Shown: positions 23,592 through 33,021, counted from the first letter of the stretch. The stretch: DNA of 64,000 nt from Pleomorphovibrio marinus (GCF_003347495.1 NZ_QCXY01000013.1:62001-126000); one strand, 5' to 3'. Program-made: numbers and translations. Notes: a model not told the origin generated them from the sequence alone.

Positions 23592-23804
23592 TTATTGTGA
23601 TTTTCTTTTTTTGCCTTTGACAGAAGAAGTAATTTTGTCTTTATCTCCGTCCTGACATGTAAATGTTCCGTACTCCTTACCCCATGAGTTCCAGTAAGGG
23701 AATTTTTCGTGATCCTTCATGCATATGCTATTTGCAACTTTTATGTCTTGGATGAATTCGGATAAAGACAAACACCTGCTTAAGGAGTCAATCGTTTTTC
23801 CCAC
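23592..23804 (-). CDS. Uncertain small ORF (70 aa)
   Basis: 70 residues (MGKTIDSLSRCLSLSEFIQDIKV...). It is alone between the prophage end and eboA, with basic C-terminus KGKKRKSQ. No family recognised and no promoter evident. It could be a remnant of host DNA next to the tRNA site or a spurious frame. Confidence 0.3.
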   Translation of the reverse strand: MGKTIDSLSRCLSLSEFIQDIKVANSICMKDHEKFPYWNSWGKEYGTFTCQDGDKDKITSSVKGKKRKSQ

Positions 23805-23883
23805 CCATCAAAAACAGACCCCTTTTAACTAATTACCATCAAATAATGCTAAATTTGAAAACGGAAAAAACAATTCTGCTTAC

Positions 23884-24780
23884 ATGGAAAATAGGGATGA
23901 AAATTCACTGATACCCCAATTTTTACTAGAAGTGCTTCAAAAACTGGCTGATGTCTCTTCGCTGGATTGGCTAGCTGCGCGAGCAAAAAAAATCGCCGTG
24001 GAAGAAAAAAAGACTACCTTGTTCCTTTCCTTTAGCCAGGCCTCGCGTTTTTTTACTAAGGATGGATTAAGCCTTGAGGATTCGCAATTAAAAAGGGCAA
24101 AAGCGCTCAAGGCAGATTGGAGACCGGAAACCTGGAACCAGCTTAACGCCGCCAGAGCCTACCTGGTCCTGCATCTCCCTCACGCAGACTCCACCAAATG
24201 GCTGAAAACCCTGGACCAACTCTTTGAGACAGGGGATATGAATGAATTGGAGAGCCTATATAAAACCCTCTGCCTGTATCCCCATCAGGAATTACTGGCT
24301 CCTAGGGCAGCCGAGGGATTGAGGTCCAATATGACCATCGTATTTGATGCTGTGGCCCTTAACAACCCCTATCCTGCGGCCCATCTTAATGAAACCGCTT
24401 GGAACCAATTGGTGTTGAAAGCCATTTTCTTACAAAGACCCCTTTATCAAATAATTGGTCTTGATGAACGGGCAAACGCCCATTTGGCGGATACGCTGTT
24501 AGATGCAGCCAATGAGAGGTGGTCGGCACACAGAAGTGTGATGCCGGAATTATGGAGGCTGGTGGGACCCTTTATCCATGATGAAAACATACAGATGATT
24601 AAGAAGTTACTTAGCCAGGACAACCCATTGGAAGTACAAGCGGGTGTTTTGGCCTGTTTGTCCAGTAGCCACCCTGAGGCCCAACAGCTTGTAAATGAAC
24701 ATGTTTCTATCAAGGAAGAAATAGATAGAGGAAATGTTTCATGGGAGAGTATAGGGAGGCAATATGTTCCTTTTCAATAA
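23884..24780 (+). CDS. eboA: EboA domain protein
   Basis: 298 residues, first gene of the ebo cluster. It is helical throughout (ARAYLVLHLPHADSTKWLKTLDQLFETGDMNELESLYKTLCLYPH) and HEAT-like in the C-terminal part (NPLEVQAGVLACLSSSHPEAQ). EboA is a soluble protein of unknown biochemistry found with EboB-F in cyanobacteria, some Bacteroidota, Pseudomonas and eustigmatophyte plastids. The call depends strongly on the neighbours, which are an unbroken EboB-F series. Confidence 0.8.
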   Translation: MENRDENSLIPQFLLEVLQKLADVSSLDWLAARAKKIAVEEKKTTLFLSFSQASRFFTKDGLSLEDSQLKRAKALKADWRPETWNQLNAARAYLVLHLPHADSTKWLKTLDQLFETGDMNELESLYKTLCLYPHQELLAPRAAEGLRSNMTIVFDAVALNNPYPAAHLNETAWNQLVLKAIFLQRPLYQIIGLDERANAHLADTLLDAANERWSAHRSVMPELWRLVGPFIHDENIQMIKKLLSQDNPLEVQAGVLACLSSSHPEAQQLVNEHVSIKEEIDRGNVSWESIGRQYVPFQ

Positions 24781-24858
24781 TGGGGAAGGCCTTTTGTTAT
24801 TAAACAGGACTTTTCCTTTAGTTAGTAAAACTAGAATTATCACAAAAAATTAAATGCC

Positions 24859-25767
24859 ATGTATATTGATCCACATATCCATATGACATCTAGGACCACA
24901 GATGATTATGAAGCCATGAAAAAGGCAGGCATCGTGGCCATTATTGAACCAGCCTTTTGGTTGGGGCAGCCAAGGACCCAAGTAGGCAGTTTTCAGGATT
25001 ATTTCAGCAGCCTGGTGGGCTGGGAAAGGTTCCGCGCCAAGCAATTTGGTATCGTCCATTACTGTACCATAGGATTAAACAGCAAGGAGGCCAATAATGT
25101 GGCCCTTTCGGAGCAAGTCATGGATTTGCTACCGCTTTATGTAGGAAAAGAGGGCGTAGTAGCGATAGGAGAAATAGGCTATGATGATCAAACAGAAGCG
25201 GAAGACCGTTTTTTCCGAGCACAGTTGGAACTTGCCAAGGAAGTGAACCTGCCCGTGATGATACATACCCCTCACAGGGACAAAAAGAAAGGGACTTCCA
25301 AAAGTATGGATGTCAGCCTGGAGCATGGACTTGAACCCCACCAAGTGGTGATTGACCATAATAACGAGGAGACCGTGAAAGAAGTCTTGGACAGGGGCTT
25401 TTGGGCGGCCTTCACCATTTATCCCCATTCCAAAATGGGAAGCGAAAGAATGGTAGAAGTGGTGAAAAAATATGGTCCTGAGCGGATAATAGTTGACAGT
25501 TCTGCTGATTGGGGAGTAAGTGATCCTCTATCAGTGCCCAAGACCGCCAATTTAATGAGAGAAAGAGGGGTTCCGGAGGAGCATATCCACCTTACTTGTT
25601 ATCAAAATGCCCTAACTGTGTATGGTCAAAGTGGCCAATTTAAGGAGGAAGACTGGCTAAACAGGTCCGCCATAGACCAGACTGAATTAAGCGACGGAAA
25701 TTCGGTGCTTAGGGGAGGCCAAACCCCGGTGGTGGAAGATAAATCCTCCAATATCGTGAAGAATTGA
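24859..25767 (+). CDS. eboB: TatD-like metal-dependent hydrolase EboB
   Basis: 302 residues. The amidohydrolase-type ligands are in order: DPHIH (His6, His8), VAIGEIGYD (bridging Glu), VMIHTPH, VVIDHNNEE and IVDSSADWG. This is the TatD TIM-barrel pattern. In the ebo system it is one of the enzymes needed for metabolite handling. EboC begins 7 bp after its stop, so the two are cotranscribed. Confidence 0.88.
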   Translation: MYIDPHIHMTSRTTDDYEAMKKAGIVAIIEPAFWLGQPRTQVGSFQDYFSSLVGWERFRAKQFGIVHYCTIGLNSKEANNVALSEQVMDLLPLYVGKEGVVAIGEIGYDDQTEAEDRFFRAQLELAKEVNLPVMIHTPHRDKKKGTSKSMDVSLEHGLEPHQVVIDHNNEETVKEVLDRGFWAAFTIYPHSKMGSERMVEVVKKYGPERIIVDSSADWGVSDPLSVPKTANLMRERGVPEEHIHLTCYQNALTVYGQSGQFKEEDWLNRSAIDQTELSDGNSVLRGGQTPVVEDKSSNIVKN

Positions 25768-25774
25768 TAGCTGA

Positions 25775-26677
25775 ATGACAAAAGTTCGGGCATTTTTAAA
25801 ACTTGCAAGGCCAGCCAATGTGGTCACTGCGGTAGCAGACATTTGGGCTGGTTTTGCCATTGTAGGGGGTGTGTCACTACTTTTTGGTGATAAACCGGAG
25901 GAATATTGGGAGGCATTAATTTGGCTCACCTTTTCTACCTTAGGCTTGTACGGGGGCGGAGTGGCTTTTAACGATATTTTTGATGCCAACCTGGATGCCA
26001 AGGAAAGGCCGGAAAGGCCTATACCCAGTGGTCAGGTTAAGATATTCTGGGCAGTGGTTTTTGCCAGTTTTTTATTGATAGGAGGGATTGTCTGTGCGGC
26101 ACAGGTTTCTATTTGGAGTGGGCAATTGGCAGTTTTCATTACTGTTTTCGCTCTGGTATATGATGCTTGGGGAAAACATCAGCCCATATTTGGACCTATT
26201 AACATGGGGGCGTGTAGAAGTGGCAACCTGCTTTTGGGAATGACGGCATATTACTATGCCATTGGTCAATTTTGGTATGTTTCTTTGATTCCTTTGGCGT
26301 ATATTGCCGCCATTACCATGATCAGCAGGGGCGAGGTTCATGGAAAAAACAAGAGTGCCTTATTGGGGGGGTTAGTCCTTTACCTGAGCATAACGGTGGC
26401 AGTGATAGGATTGGCCCTCTTTCACAGGGGTATGATGGCATGGGAAGTGCTTCCGTTTCTGGTATTATTTTGTGTGATGGTTTATCCACCACTTTTTAAG
26501 GCCATAAAGTTGCAACAACCTGCATTGATAGGAAAAGCGGTAAAAGCTGGAGTGATTGCACTCATTGTGTTAAATGCCACCTTGGCCAGTGCATTTGCGG
26601 GTATTTTGCCTGGTATAGCCATTATTGCCCTCCTGCCAATTTCTCTTTGGTTGGCCAAGATTTTTGCTGTAACTTAA
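25775..26677 (+). CDS. eboC: UbiA-family prenyltransferase EboC
   Basis: 300 residues, membrane protein with about eight hydrophobic segments. The first Asp-rich motif NDIFDANLDAKERPERPIPSG near residue 67 and the second, YDAWGKHQPIFGPINMGACRSGN near residue 127, are both UbiA features. UbiA enzymes transfer isoprenyl chains to polar acceptors in the membrane. EboC would put a lipid tail on the ebo substrate. Confidence 0.9.
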   Translation: MTKVRAFLKLARPANVVTAVADIWAGFAIVGGVSLLFGDKPEEYWEALIWLTFSTLGLYGGGVAFNDIFDANLDAKERPERPIPSGQVKIFWAVVFASFLLIGGIVCAAQVSIWSGQLAVFITVFALVYDAWGKHQPIFGPINMGACRSGNLLLGMTAYYYAIGQFWYVSLIPLAYIAAITMISRGEVHGKNKSALLGGLVLYLSITVAVIGLALFHRGMMAWEVLPFLVLFCVMVYPPLFKAIKLQQPALIGKAVKAGVIALIVLNATLASAFAGILPGIAIIALLPISLWLAKIFAVT

Positions 26678-26757
26678 ACCCCCAAAATTCAGTTGATTAT
26701 AGTACATGTGCGGAGTTGAAATAAAGTGCTCCATTTTTAAAAGGGAGAGAATAAATC

Positions 26758-27918
26758 ATGAATAAACGAAAAGATAAAATCATAGAGCAGGCCTTTAAGG
26801 TCCCTTTTTATTATCAGGTTTGCTTTACAGAAAGAATATTTGATCTGGAGAATCCTCTTTTGGCCAATTTGCTGAAGGGGGATAAAAAGCCAAAGGTTTT
26901 TTTTGTGATCGATGAAGGAGTACATCGTGCACATCCTTATCTCATTAGTGCCATAGAGGCGTATTCTAAATCCTTCGAAGATACTTTTATTCTTTGTGCC
27001 CAACCTTTGATCGTACCCGGAGGTGAAAGGGTGAAAAACGAGAAAAAGCACTTGGATCAGGTATTAGATGCCACCCACGAGTTTGGCATTGACAGGCATT
27101 CCTATATTATTGGCATAGGAGGGGGTGCCGTTTTGGACATGGTAGGCTTTGCCGCAGCAATTGCCCACAGGGGTATTCGGCACATTCGGATTCCCACCAC
27201 GGTTCTGTCCCAAAACGATTCTGGGATAGGGGTCAAAAACGGTATCAACGCTTATGGCAAAAAAAACTACTTAGGCGCCTTTACGCCTCCGGTGGCCGTA
27301 ATCAACGATTTCAAATTTCTACAAACATTAGAGGACAAAGATTGGAGATCCGGAATTTCCGAAGCCATCAAAGTGGCACTTATCAAGGACGCTTCTTTTT
27401 TTATTTGGCTAGAATCCCATGCCTTTGAGCTTTTGGACAGGCAAAACCCCGCCATGGAGGAACTTATCACCCGCTGTGCAGAAATGCACCTTGACCATAT
27501 CGCAGGTAAGGACCCCTTTGAAATGGGATCATCCAGGCCTTTGGATTTTGGTCACTGGGCAGCGCATAAGCTAGAGCAACTTACCAACTACCAAATCAGA
27601 CACGGGGAGGCCGTAGCAGTAGGTATTGCATTGGACACCACTTATTCGCATCTTAAGGGTATGCTGACAGAGATAGAGCTGAGCAGAATTATTCAATTGA
27701 TCAAAAACTTGGGGTTTGAACTGTTTGTCCCTGAGCTTTCTGGGACATCTATCCTTCAGGGGTTGGAAGAATTTAGGGAACACCTAGGGGGTGAATTGAC
27801 CATTATGCTACTGAATGCTATAGGAAGCGGTGTTGAAGTGCATGAAATGGACAAGAACCTGATTGTGGACGCGATAGAACTACTCAAGCAATACCAATAT
27901 CAGGATTTAAAGGCCTAG
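26758..27918 (+). CDS. eboD: 3-dehydroquinate synthase-like EboD
   Basis: 386 residues. The NAD site GIGGGAVLDMVGFAAAIAHRGIRHIRIPTTVLSQNDSGIGVKNGIN and zinc ligands (Glu in SGISEAIKVALIKD, His in DFGHWAAHKLE, His in RHGEAVAVGI) are those of sugar-phosphate cyclases. It differs from housekeeping AroB in the N-terminal region and in VPGGERVKNEKK. A cyclitol or dehydroquinate-like product of unknown nature is likely. Genes on either side fix it as EboD. Confidence 0.9.
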   Translation: MNKRKDKIIEQAFKVPFYYQVCFTERIFDLENPLLANLLKGDKKPKVFFVIDEGVHRAHPYLISAIEAYSKSFEDTFILCAQPLIVPGGERVKNEKKHLDQVLDATHEFGIDRHSYIIGIGGGAVLDMVGFAAAIAHRGIRHIRIPTTVLSQNDSGIGVKNGINAYGKKNYLGAFTPPVAVINDFKFLQTLEDKDWRSGISEAIKVALIKDASFFIWLESHAFELLDRQNPAMEELITRCAEMHLDHIAGKDPFEMGSSRPLDFGHWAAHKLEQLTNYQIRHGEAVAVGIALDTTYSHLKGMLTEIELSRIIQLIKNLGFELFVPELSGTSILQGLEEFREHLGGELTIMLLNAIGSGVEVHEMDKNLIVDAIELLKQYQYQDLKA

Positions 27919-27946
27919 GGGATCCACTTTTTTGAAAGGTGCTATT

Positions 27947-28094
27947 ATGAAATCGAGCCTGTCCTGACGGCAGTCAGGGCATGACGAGCACCTCACACAC
28001 CGGGATGATTATCGTTTAGAGATTCTCCCGAAATAAATTCCCCGAAACGAGTTCGGGGCAGGCTATGTGACCTTAAAAAGACAAATATAAACAC
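27947..28094 (+). repeat. Dispersed intergenic repeat, copy 1 (long form)
   Basis: It begins ATGAAATCGAGC and contains CCTGAC-GGCA-GTCAGG and CCCCGAA-ACGAG-TTCGGGG hairpins, then GGCTAT and TATAAACAC. Compared with copy 2 it has two extra short modules. It lies between eboD and eboE. Confidence 0.8.
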
Positions 28095-28207
28095 ATGAAA
28101 TCGAGCATGACGAGCACGTCACACACTGGGATGATTATAGACTGCGAGATTCCCCCGAAGCGAGTCCGGGGCAGGCTATCTGACCGCTGAAAAGAAATTA
28201 TAAACAT
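28095..28207 (+). repeat. Dispersed intergenic repeat, copy 2 (short form)
   Basis: Head-to-tail with copy 1. It lacks the CCTG hairpin and the AATAAATTCCCCGAAA module, and ends directly at the eboE ATG (TATAAACAT then ATG at 28208). It contains an open 31-codon frame from its own ATG, which other copies do not preserve. Confidence 0.8.
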
Positions 28208-29425
28208 ATGAAAATAAAAAATCAGCACCTCACCTATTGTACCAATATCCATCCGGGGGAAAGTTGGACGGACACTTTTGATAATCTAAAAAAGTATCTT
28301 CCCGGCATTCGGGAGAAAGTAGGGGTTGAAGGGCCATTTGCCATAGGGCTTAGGTTATCTAATGAAGCTAGTTTGGAATTGGAAAAGGAGAACCACCTGA
28401 ACGCATTCTCAAACTGGCTTCAAGAAAACGATTTTTATGTGTTCACCTTTAATGGGTTTCCCTATGGTGGGTTTCATAGGCAGGTAGTAAAAGATGAAGT
28501 ACACCAACCCGATTGGACCACTTCAGAGCGAAGGGACTATACCAATCGGCTGTTTACCCTCATGAGCCAATTGCTTCCCTTGGGGATGGATGGGGGCATC
28601 AGCACTTCCCCGCTTTCCTATAGGCATTGGCACCAAGGGGAGGAAGCATTAAAGGCAGTTTGGGAAAAAAGCACCTCCCATCTCATTGAGGTTGTGGCTC
28701 ACTTGCACCAATTACATCAGCAGACTGGTAAACTCCTGCACCTGGACATTGAGCCAGAGCCGGATGGCATGATTGAGAACGCCGATGAAACGATATACTT
28801 CTTCAAGGAGTGGCTGCTAAAAAATGGGGCTGAACAACTTCAATCTGAGCTTGGGGGAAGTGTGGAAGAAGCCAAAACCCTCATTAAATCGCATATAAGG
28901 ATATGCTACGATGTATGCCATTTTGCAGTGGTATACAGTGATCATTCCGCCGTGCTTAGGAGATTTAAGGAGGAGGGTATCGGTATAGGCAAATTCCAAT
29001 TAAGTGCAGCACTTAAAGTGTCCCTTCTGAAAGGTGCAAAAGAAAAAGGGCAAGTGAAAAATGCCTTACTGCCATTTGCTGAGTCAACTTATCTGCATCA
29101 AGTGGTGGCAAAGTCCATTGAGGGCGAATTTTCTTCTTACAAGGACTTGCCTGAAGCCCTTCATCAACTCGATACGACTAAGGATCAAGAATGGCGCATT
29201 CATTTTCATGTTCCCATATTTCTTTCCGAATACGGCAATCTTCAATCCACTCAGGAAGACATTTTACAGGTTTTATCCTTGAATCTTAAGGAAGACTATA
29301 CCCCTCATCTTGAAGTGGAAACCTATACCTGGGAAGTTTTGCCAGAAGATATCCATTTAAGCTTATCAGAATCCATAGCTAGGGAATTGCAATGGGTGTT
29401 AACCTCCATTTCTTCATATGAATAA
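28208..29425 (+). CDS. eboE: EboE, xylose-isomerase-like TIM barrel
   Basis: 405 residues. The start LTYCTNIHPGESW is the hallmark of EboE. The barrel is TIM/xylose-isomerase-like with likely metal-site residues in LLHLDIEPEPDG, IRICYDVCHFAV and HFHVPIF. The family is called metabolite traffic protein EboE. The eboF start overlaps its end by 8 bp, so they are translationally coupled. Its start codon abuts a dispersed repeat. Confidence 0.9.
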   Translation: MKIKNQHLTYCTNIHPGESWTDTFDNLKKYLPGIREKVGVEGPFAIGLRLSNEASLELEKENHLNAFSNWLQENDFYVFTFNGFPYGGFHRQVVKDEVHQPDWTTSERRDYTNRLFTLMSQLLPLGMDGGISTSPLSYRHWHQGEEALKAVWEKSTSHLIEVVAHLHQLHQQTGKLLHLDIEPEPDGMIENADETIYFFKEWLLKNGAEQLQSELGGSVEEAKTLIKSHIRICYDVCHFAVVYSDHSAVLRRFKEEGIGIGKFQLSAALKVSLLKGAKEKGQVKNALLPFAESTYLHQVVAKSIEGEFSSYKDLPEALHQLDTTKDQEWRIHFHVPIFLSEYGNLQSTQEDILQVLSLNLKEDYTPHLEVETYTWEVLPEDIHLSLSESIARELQWVLTSISSYE

Positions 29426-30788
29426 AACAGTAGTCATAGATATTGTGGCCCTGTCCGGCAGGGTGCTAGGGGAGCATACTCCTTTTCTTAGAGAATGGAC
29501 AGGGAGAAAGCAACAAGCAGTGATAGAGCCGGTATTGCCAGCAGTTACCTGTTCTGCCCAGTCGGTTTACTTAACCGGGAAATGGCCCAAGGACAATGGA
29601 ATAGTGGGTAACGGCTGGTACTTTAGGGAGGAGTCTGAAGTGAAACTTTGGAGGCAATCCAACAGGCTGGTTCATTCCGAGAAAATCTGGGATGAGCTGA
29701 AGGCCCAAAATCCCGCATTTACCTGTGCCAATATGTTTTGGTGGTACAATATGTATTCTACGGTAGATTTCGCCGTTACTCCCAGACCCTTATACCCTGC
29801 CAACGGTCTCAAGCTCCCTGATGTACATTCTCAGCCCATGGATTTGAGGGACAGGTTACAAAAGGAGCTGGGTCAGTTTCCGCTTTTTTCGTTTTGGGGC
29901 CCTAATGCCAATATTGCGTCTTCCAAATGGATCGCTGAGGCCTCAATGCTGGTGGATCAGTGGCACGATCCCACCCTAACCTTTATCTATTTACCCCACC
30001 TGGATTACGGACTTCAAAAACATGGAATTGCTTTTGAGAAAATAGGTAAGGATTTGACCGAAATTGATTCCCTATGCCAGCGATTGGTGGAATATTATGA
30101 ACAAAAGGGAGCGAAAGTCCTACTGCTTTCAGAATATGGGATCACTTCAGTAAACAGGCCGGTGCATATTAATCGTGTTTTGCGCAATGCAGGGTATATA
30201 CAAGTGAAAAACGAATTGGGACTGGAAACTCTTGATGAGGGAACATGTAGGGCTTTTGCTGTGGCAGACCATCAGGTAGCCCATGTTTATATACAGCATC
30301 CCGAAAGCATTACAGAAGTAAGGAGGTTATTGGAGAATACACCTGGGGTCGCCCGGGTATTGGATGAGGAGGGTAAAAAGCGCTATCATTTGGATCACGA
30401 GCGGTCGGGAGAGCTGGTTGTGATGGCCGAACCGGACAGTTGGTTCAGCTATTATTTTTGGTTAGATGACAAAAAGGCACCTGATTACGCCCGTACGGTA
30501 GATATACATAGAAAACCAGGCTATGATCCTGTAGAAATGTTTGCTGACCCCAACATAAAATGGTTAAAGGGTAAAATTGGGCTGAAGCTACTCAAGAAGA
30601 AATTAGGTTTTAGGTATTTGATGGATGTAATACCCCTTGATGCCTCTTTAGTGAAGGGATCACATGGGATAGTACCTACCAATGAGTTGGATTGGCCGGT
30701 GCTTATTGGCGATAAAGAGATACTCACCCAGACCCGATACAGTCCCACATCAGTATATGACCTCATCAAAAAACAGTTGGGTTTGTAG
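29418..30788 (+). CDS. eboF: Alkaline-phosphatase-superfamily phosphodiesterase EboF
   Basis: 456 residues. The nucleophile region is EPVLPAVTCSAQSVYLTGKWPKDNGIVGNGWY (Thr in AVTC), as in nucleotide pyrophosphatase/phosphodiesterases. Metal-ligand regions are VVIDIVA, LPHLDYGLQKHG and KGSHGIVP. Where most family members have a SDHG motif this one reads SEYG, an Asp-His to Glu-Tyr change at two ligand positions. It could act on a nucleotide- or phosphate-activated ebo intermediate. It is the last gene of the cluster. Confidence 0.85.
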   Translation: MNKTVVIDIVALSGRVLGEHTPFLREWTGRKQQAVIEPVLPAVTCSAQSVYLTGKWPKDNGIVGNGWYFREESEVKLWRQSNRLVHSEKIWDELKAQNPAFTCANMFWWYNMYSTVDFAVTPRPLYPANGLKLPDVHSQPMDLRDRLQKELGQFPLFSFWGPNANIASSKWIAEASMLVDQWHDPTLTFIYLPHLDYGLQKHGIAFEKIGKDLTEIDSLCQRLVEYYEQKGAKVLLLSEYGITSVNRPVHINRVLRNAGYIQVKNELGLETLDEGTCRAFAVADHQVAHVYIQHPESITEVRRLLENTPGVARVLDEEGKKRYHLDHERSGELVVMAEPDSWFSYYFWLDDKKAPDYARTVDIHRKPGYDPVEMFADPNIKWLKGKIGLKLLKKKLGFRYLMDVIPLDASLVKGSHGIVPTNELDWPVLIGDKEILTQTRYSPTSVYDLIKKQLGL

Positions 30789-30861
30789 CAATGCACCGCT
30801 TATTAGGGCCTGCGTTTAGGATTCCCATCAATTTTCACTTATTTTGATAAAAATTATATCC

Positions 30862-31120
30862 ATGAAATCGAGCATGAGGAGAACCTCACACGGAGTATTA
30901 AAAATTGGCATTTACAGAAAGGAAATGACATTTAGTTTCTCGCAACGGGCGCAACGAATTCGCAACGCTCGCAGCGAAGTAGCTTTAAAAGTTTGTATTT
31001 AATCAATAAATTATTTGATTTAAAGTAATATGTCAATGGTAGGGATGATTATCAAAGCGAGATTCCCCCGAAACGAGTTCGGGGCAGGCTATATGACCGC
31101 TGAAAAAAAATTATAAACAG
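30862..31120 (+). repeat. Dispersed intergenic repeat, copy 3 (interrupted)
   Basis: The left part (ATGAAATCGAGC... to about 30893) and the right part (from GGGATGATT at 31042) match copy 2, but 148 bp of unrelated DNA lie between them. The insert carries CGCAACG units (30947-30978), suggesting a second repeat family inside the first. The right end abuts the ATG of the next gene. Confidence 0.75.
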
Positions 31121-31519
31121 ATGAAAAAAGGATGGAAAATATTCTTTGGTATTTGGGCTGTATTGTTTCTTCTGTTTGCCTATTGGCAGCTTAATGATCC
31201 TGACCCGGAATGGTGGGTGCCTGCCTATCTGGTGGGAACCATAATCTCGGCTTTTGCTGCATTTGAAATTTTTCCCTACAAACTGTTAGTGGTACTGGTA
31301 ATCCTTTATGTCTCCACTGCCCTTTTTTTCTGGCCCACAGATATTAGTGGGTGGCTATTTCAAGAAGTGGAGCAGAAGGACCTCAGCATGAAAACCGAGC
31401 AAATGGAGATAAACAGGGAGTTTTTTGGCCTTATGTTGTTAGCATTTATAACCTTTCTTGCCTTCTGGCAAGGGAGGAAATTAAAATTAAAAGAAAAACA
31501 CCTTTCAGAAAATGAATAA
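31121..31519 (+). CDS. TMEM220-like membrane protein
   Basis: 132 residues with four hydrophobic segments (about 7-23, 35-50, 53-70 and 101-115). YWQLNDPDPEWWVPAYLVG is the hallmark of the TMEM220 family, shared by bacteria and vertebrates with no known activity. It overlaps the kinase gene by 8 bp and lies behind repeat copy 3. Confidence 0.75.
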   Translation: MKKGWKIFFGIWAVLFLLFAYWQLNDPDPEWWVPAYLVGTIISAFAAFEIFPYKLLVVLVILYVSTALFFWPTDISGWLFQEVEQKDLSMKTEQMEINREFFGLMLLAFITFLAFWQGRKLKLKEKHLSENE

Positions 31520-32510
31520 AAAATACGATGTTGCCGCAGTGGGCAATGCATTAGTGGACATTGAATTCACTGTTTCGGATGAATTTTTGAAAAATTATCA
31601 AATTGAAAAAGGCCTGATGACTTTGGTAGATGAGGAAAGGCAAACCCTTTTGATGCAGAAAATCAACACTAAAACCACAAAAATGCAATGTGGGGGGTCT
31701 GCCGCCAATACCATCATTGCCCTTAGCCAATTTGGGGGAACAGGTTATTATTGTTGTAAGGTGGCAGATGATGAGCTGGGCAGGTTCTTTGTCGAGGACT
31801 TGTCGGATGCTGGTGTGGACAACAGCCTAACCGGAAACTCACTTGAAAAAGGGATCACCGGCAAATGCCTGGTGATGGTAACTGAAGATGCCGAAAGGAC
31901 GATGAACACCTTTTTGGGGATCACGCAAAACTTTTCCACTAAGGATCTAAACGAATTTGCCATAAAAGATGCAAAATATTTGTATTTGGAAGGCTATCTG
32001 GTGACCTCCGAAAATGGTAAAGAAGCTATGCTACAGGCCAAACGGATTGCTGAACAAGCGGGGACCAAGGTTTCCCTCACTTTTTCTGATCCTTCAATGG
32101 TTAAATATTTCAAAGCTGCCTTTGACGATATCATCGGTCCCAGTGTGGACTTGTTGTTTTCCAATGAGGAGGAGGCGAAGCTTTTTACAGGTAAGGACAA
32201 TCTTTTGGAGGCTCGGGAAGAGTTAAAAAAAGCCGCAAATCATTTTGTGATTACCCAGGGAAAAAATGGCGCAATGATCTACGACGGGGATACTTTCATT
32301 GACATTGAGCCCTACCCAATCAAGGCTATAGACAGTAACGGTGCAGGAGACATGTTTGCAGGAGCCTTTCTGTATGGGATCACGAATGGGCATTCCTATG
32401 CGTCAAGTGGAAAATTGGCAAGCATGGCGTCTTCCAAAATTGTAGGCCAGTTTGGCCCTAGGTTAGAGTGGCATGATGCAAAGAAAATTCTGAACAGGCT
32501 ACATCCCTAG
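31512..32510 (+). CDS. PfkB-family carbohydrate/adenosine kinase
   Basis: 332 residues. GGSAANTIIALSQFGG near residue 62 and the C-terminal signature DSNGAGDMFAGAFLYG with the catalytic Asp near residue 277 are PfkB features. The whole resembles the adenosine-kinase-like group (NALVDIEF, VTEDAERTMNTFLG). Its substrate is likely adenosine or another nucleoside or sugar. It starts within the TMEM220-like gene's end. Confidence 0.85.
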   Translation: MNKKYDVAAVGNALVDIEFTVSDEFLKNYQIEKGLMTLVDEERQTLLMQKINTKTTKMQCGGSAANTIIALSQFGGTGYYCCKVADDELGRFFVEDLSDAGVDNSLTGNSLEKGITGKCLVMVTEDAERTMNTFLGITQNFSTKDLNEFAIKDAKYLYLEGYLVTSENGKEAMLQAKRIAEQAGTKVSLTFSDPSMVKYFKAAFDDIIGPSVDLLFSNEEEAKLFTGKDNLLEAREELKKAANHFVITQGKNGAMIYDGDTFIDIEPYPIKAIDSNGAGDMFAGAFLYGITNGHSYASSGKLASMASSKIVGQFGPRLEWHDAKKILNRLHP

Positions 32511-32612
32511 TGATTTATAGGTAAAATAGTGGTTTAGCCAATAGCTAAGTTGGTGAAGTTCTTTTTTTTAGGTAATTTGAAATGTGAATTAATTAAACCT
32601 AAATAATTATCT

Positions 32613-33011
32613 ATGAAAACTTTACAGAAAACTTCATTTGCAGTAAGGCTAGGAGGTATTTTCCTTGGACTAGTCTGTTTGGTATTTCTTCCATCCAATA
32701 TCCCAATGGATAAGGACGGTGAAGAAGTAGAGGTGTCCGGAGAGGTGCTGGACTTGTCCTGCTATATGGCCAGCGGCGCCAAGGGAGAAGGCCACAAAGA
32801 GTGTGCAGCCAGTTGCATCAATAATGGGATGCCGATTGGGTTATTGGGTGCCGATGGAAAAGTTTATTTGCTTATAGAGGACCACAAAAACAAGGAGCCA
32901 TACCAACAACTAAAAAAACATGCTGCGGAGCAGGTTGCTGTGTCGGGTAAGTTCTTTGAAAGAGAAGGAATGCCTGCTATAGTTATTGGTAAGGTTCAAG
33001 CGAAAAGTTAG
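32613..33011 (+). CDS. Secreted small protein with conserved cysteines
   Basis: 132 residues with a signal or anchor (about residues 11-28, GGIFLGLVCLVFLP). The mature part has three Cys (LSCYMASGAKGEGHKECAASCINNGMP) and an OB-fold-like strand series (EVSGEVLDL, KVYLLIEDH, QVAVSGKFF). Similar proteins occur in many Bacteroidota with copper or heme handling genes nearby, but none is visible here. It ends in a strong terminator, so it is not in the NRPS operon. Confidence 0.65.
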   Translation: MKTLQKTSFAVRLGGIFLGLVCLVFLPSNIPMDKDGEEVEVSGEVLDLSCYMASGAKGEGHKECAASCINNGMPIGLLGADGKVYLLIEDHKNKEPYQQLKKHAAEQVAVSGKFFEREGMPAIVIGKVQAKS

Positions 33012-33021
33012 TCATTCAATC

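Noticed and set aside
28095-28190. 31-codon frame inside repeat copy 2
   Set aside because: The frame is broken or shifted in the other copies, so it is unlikely to code.
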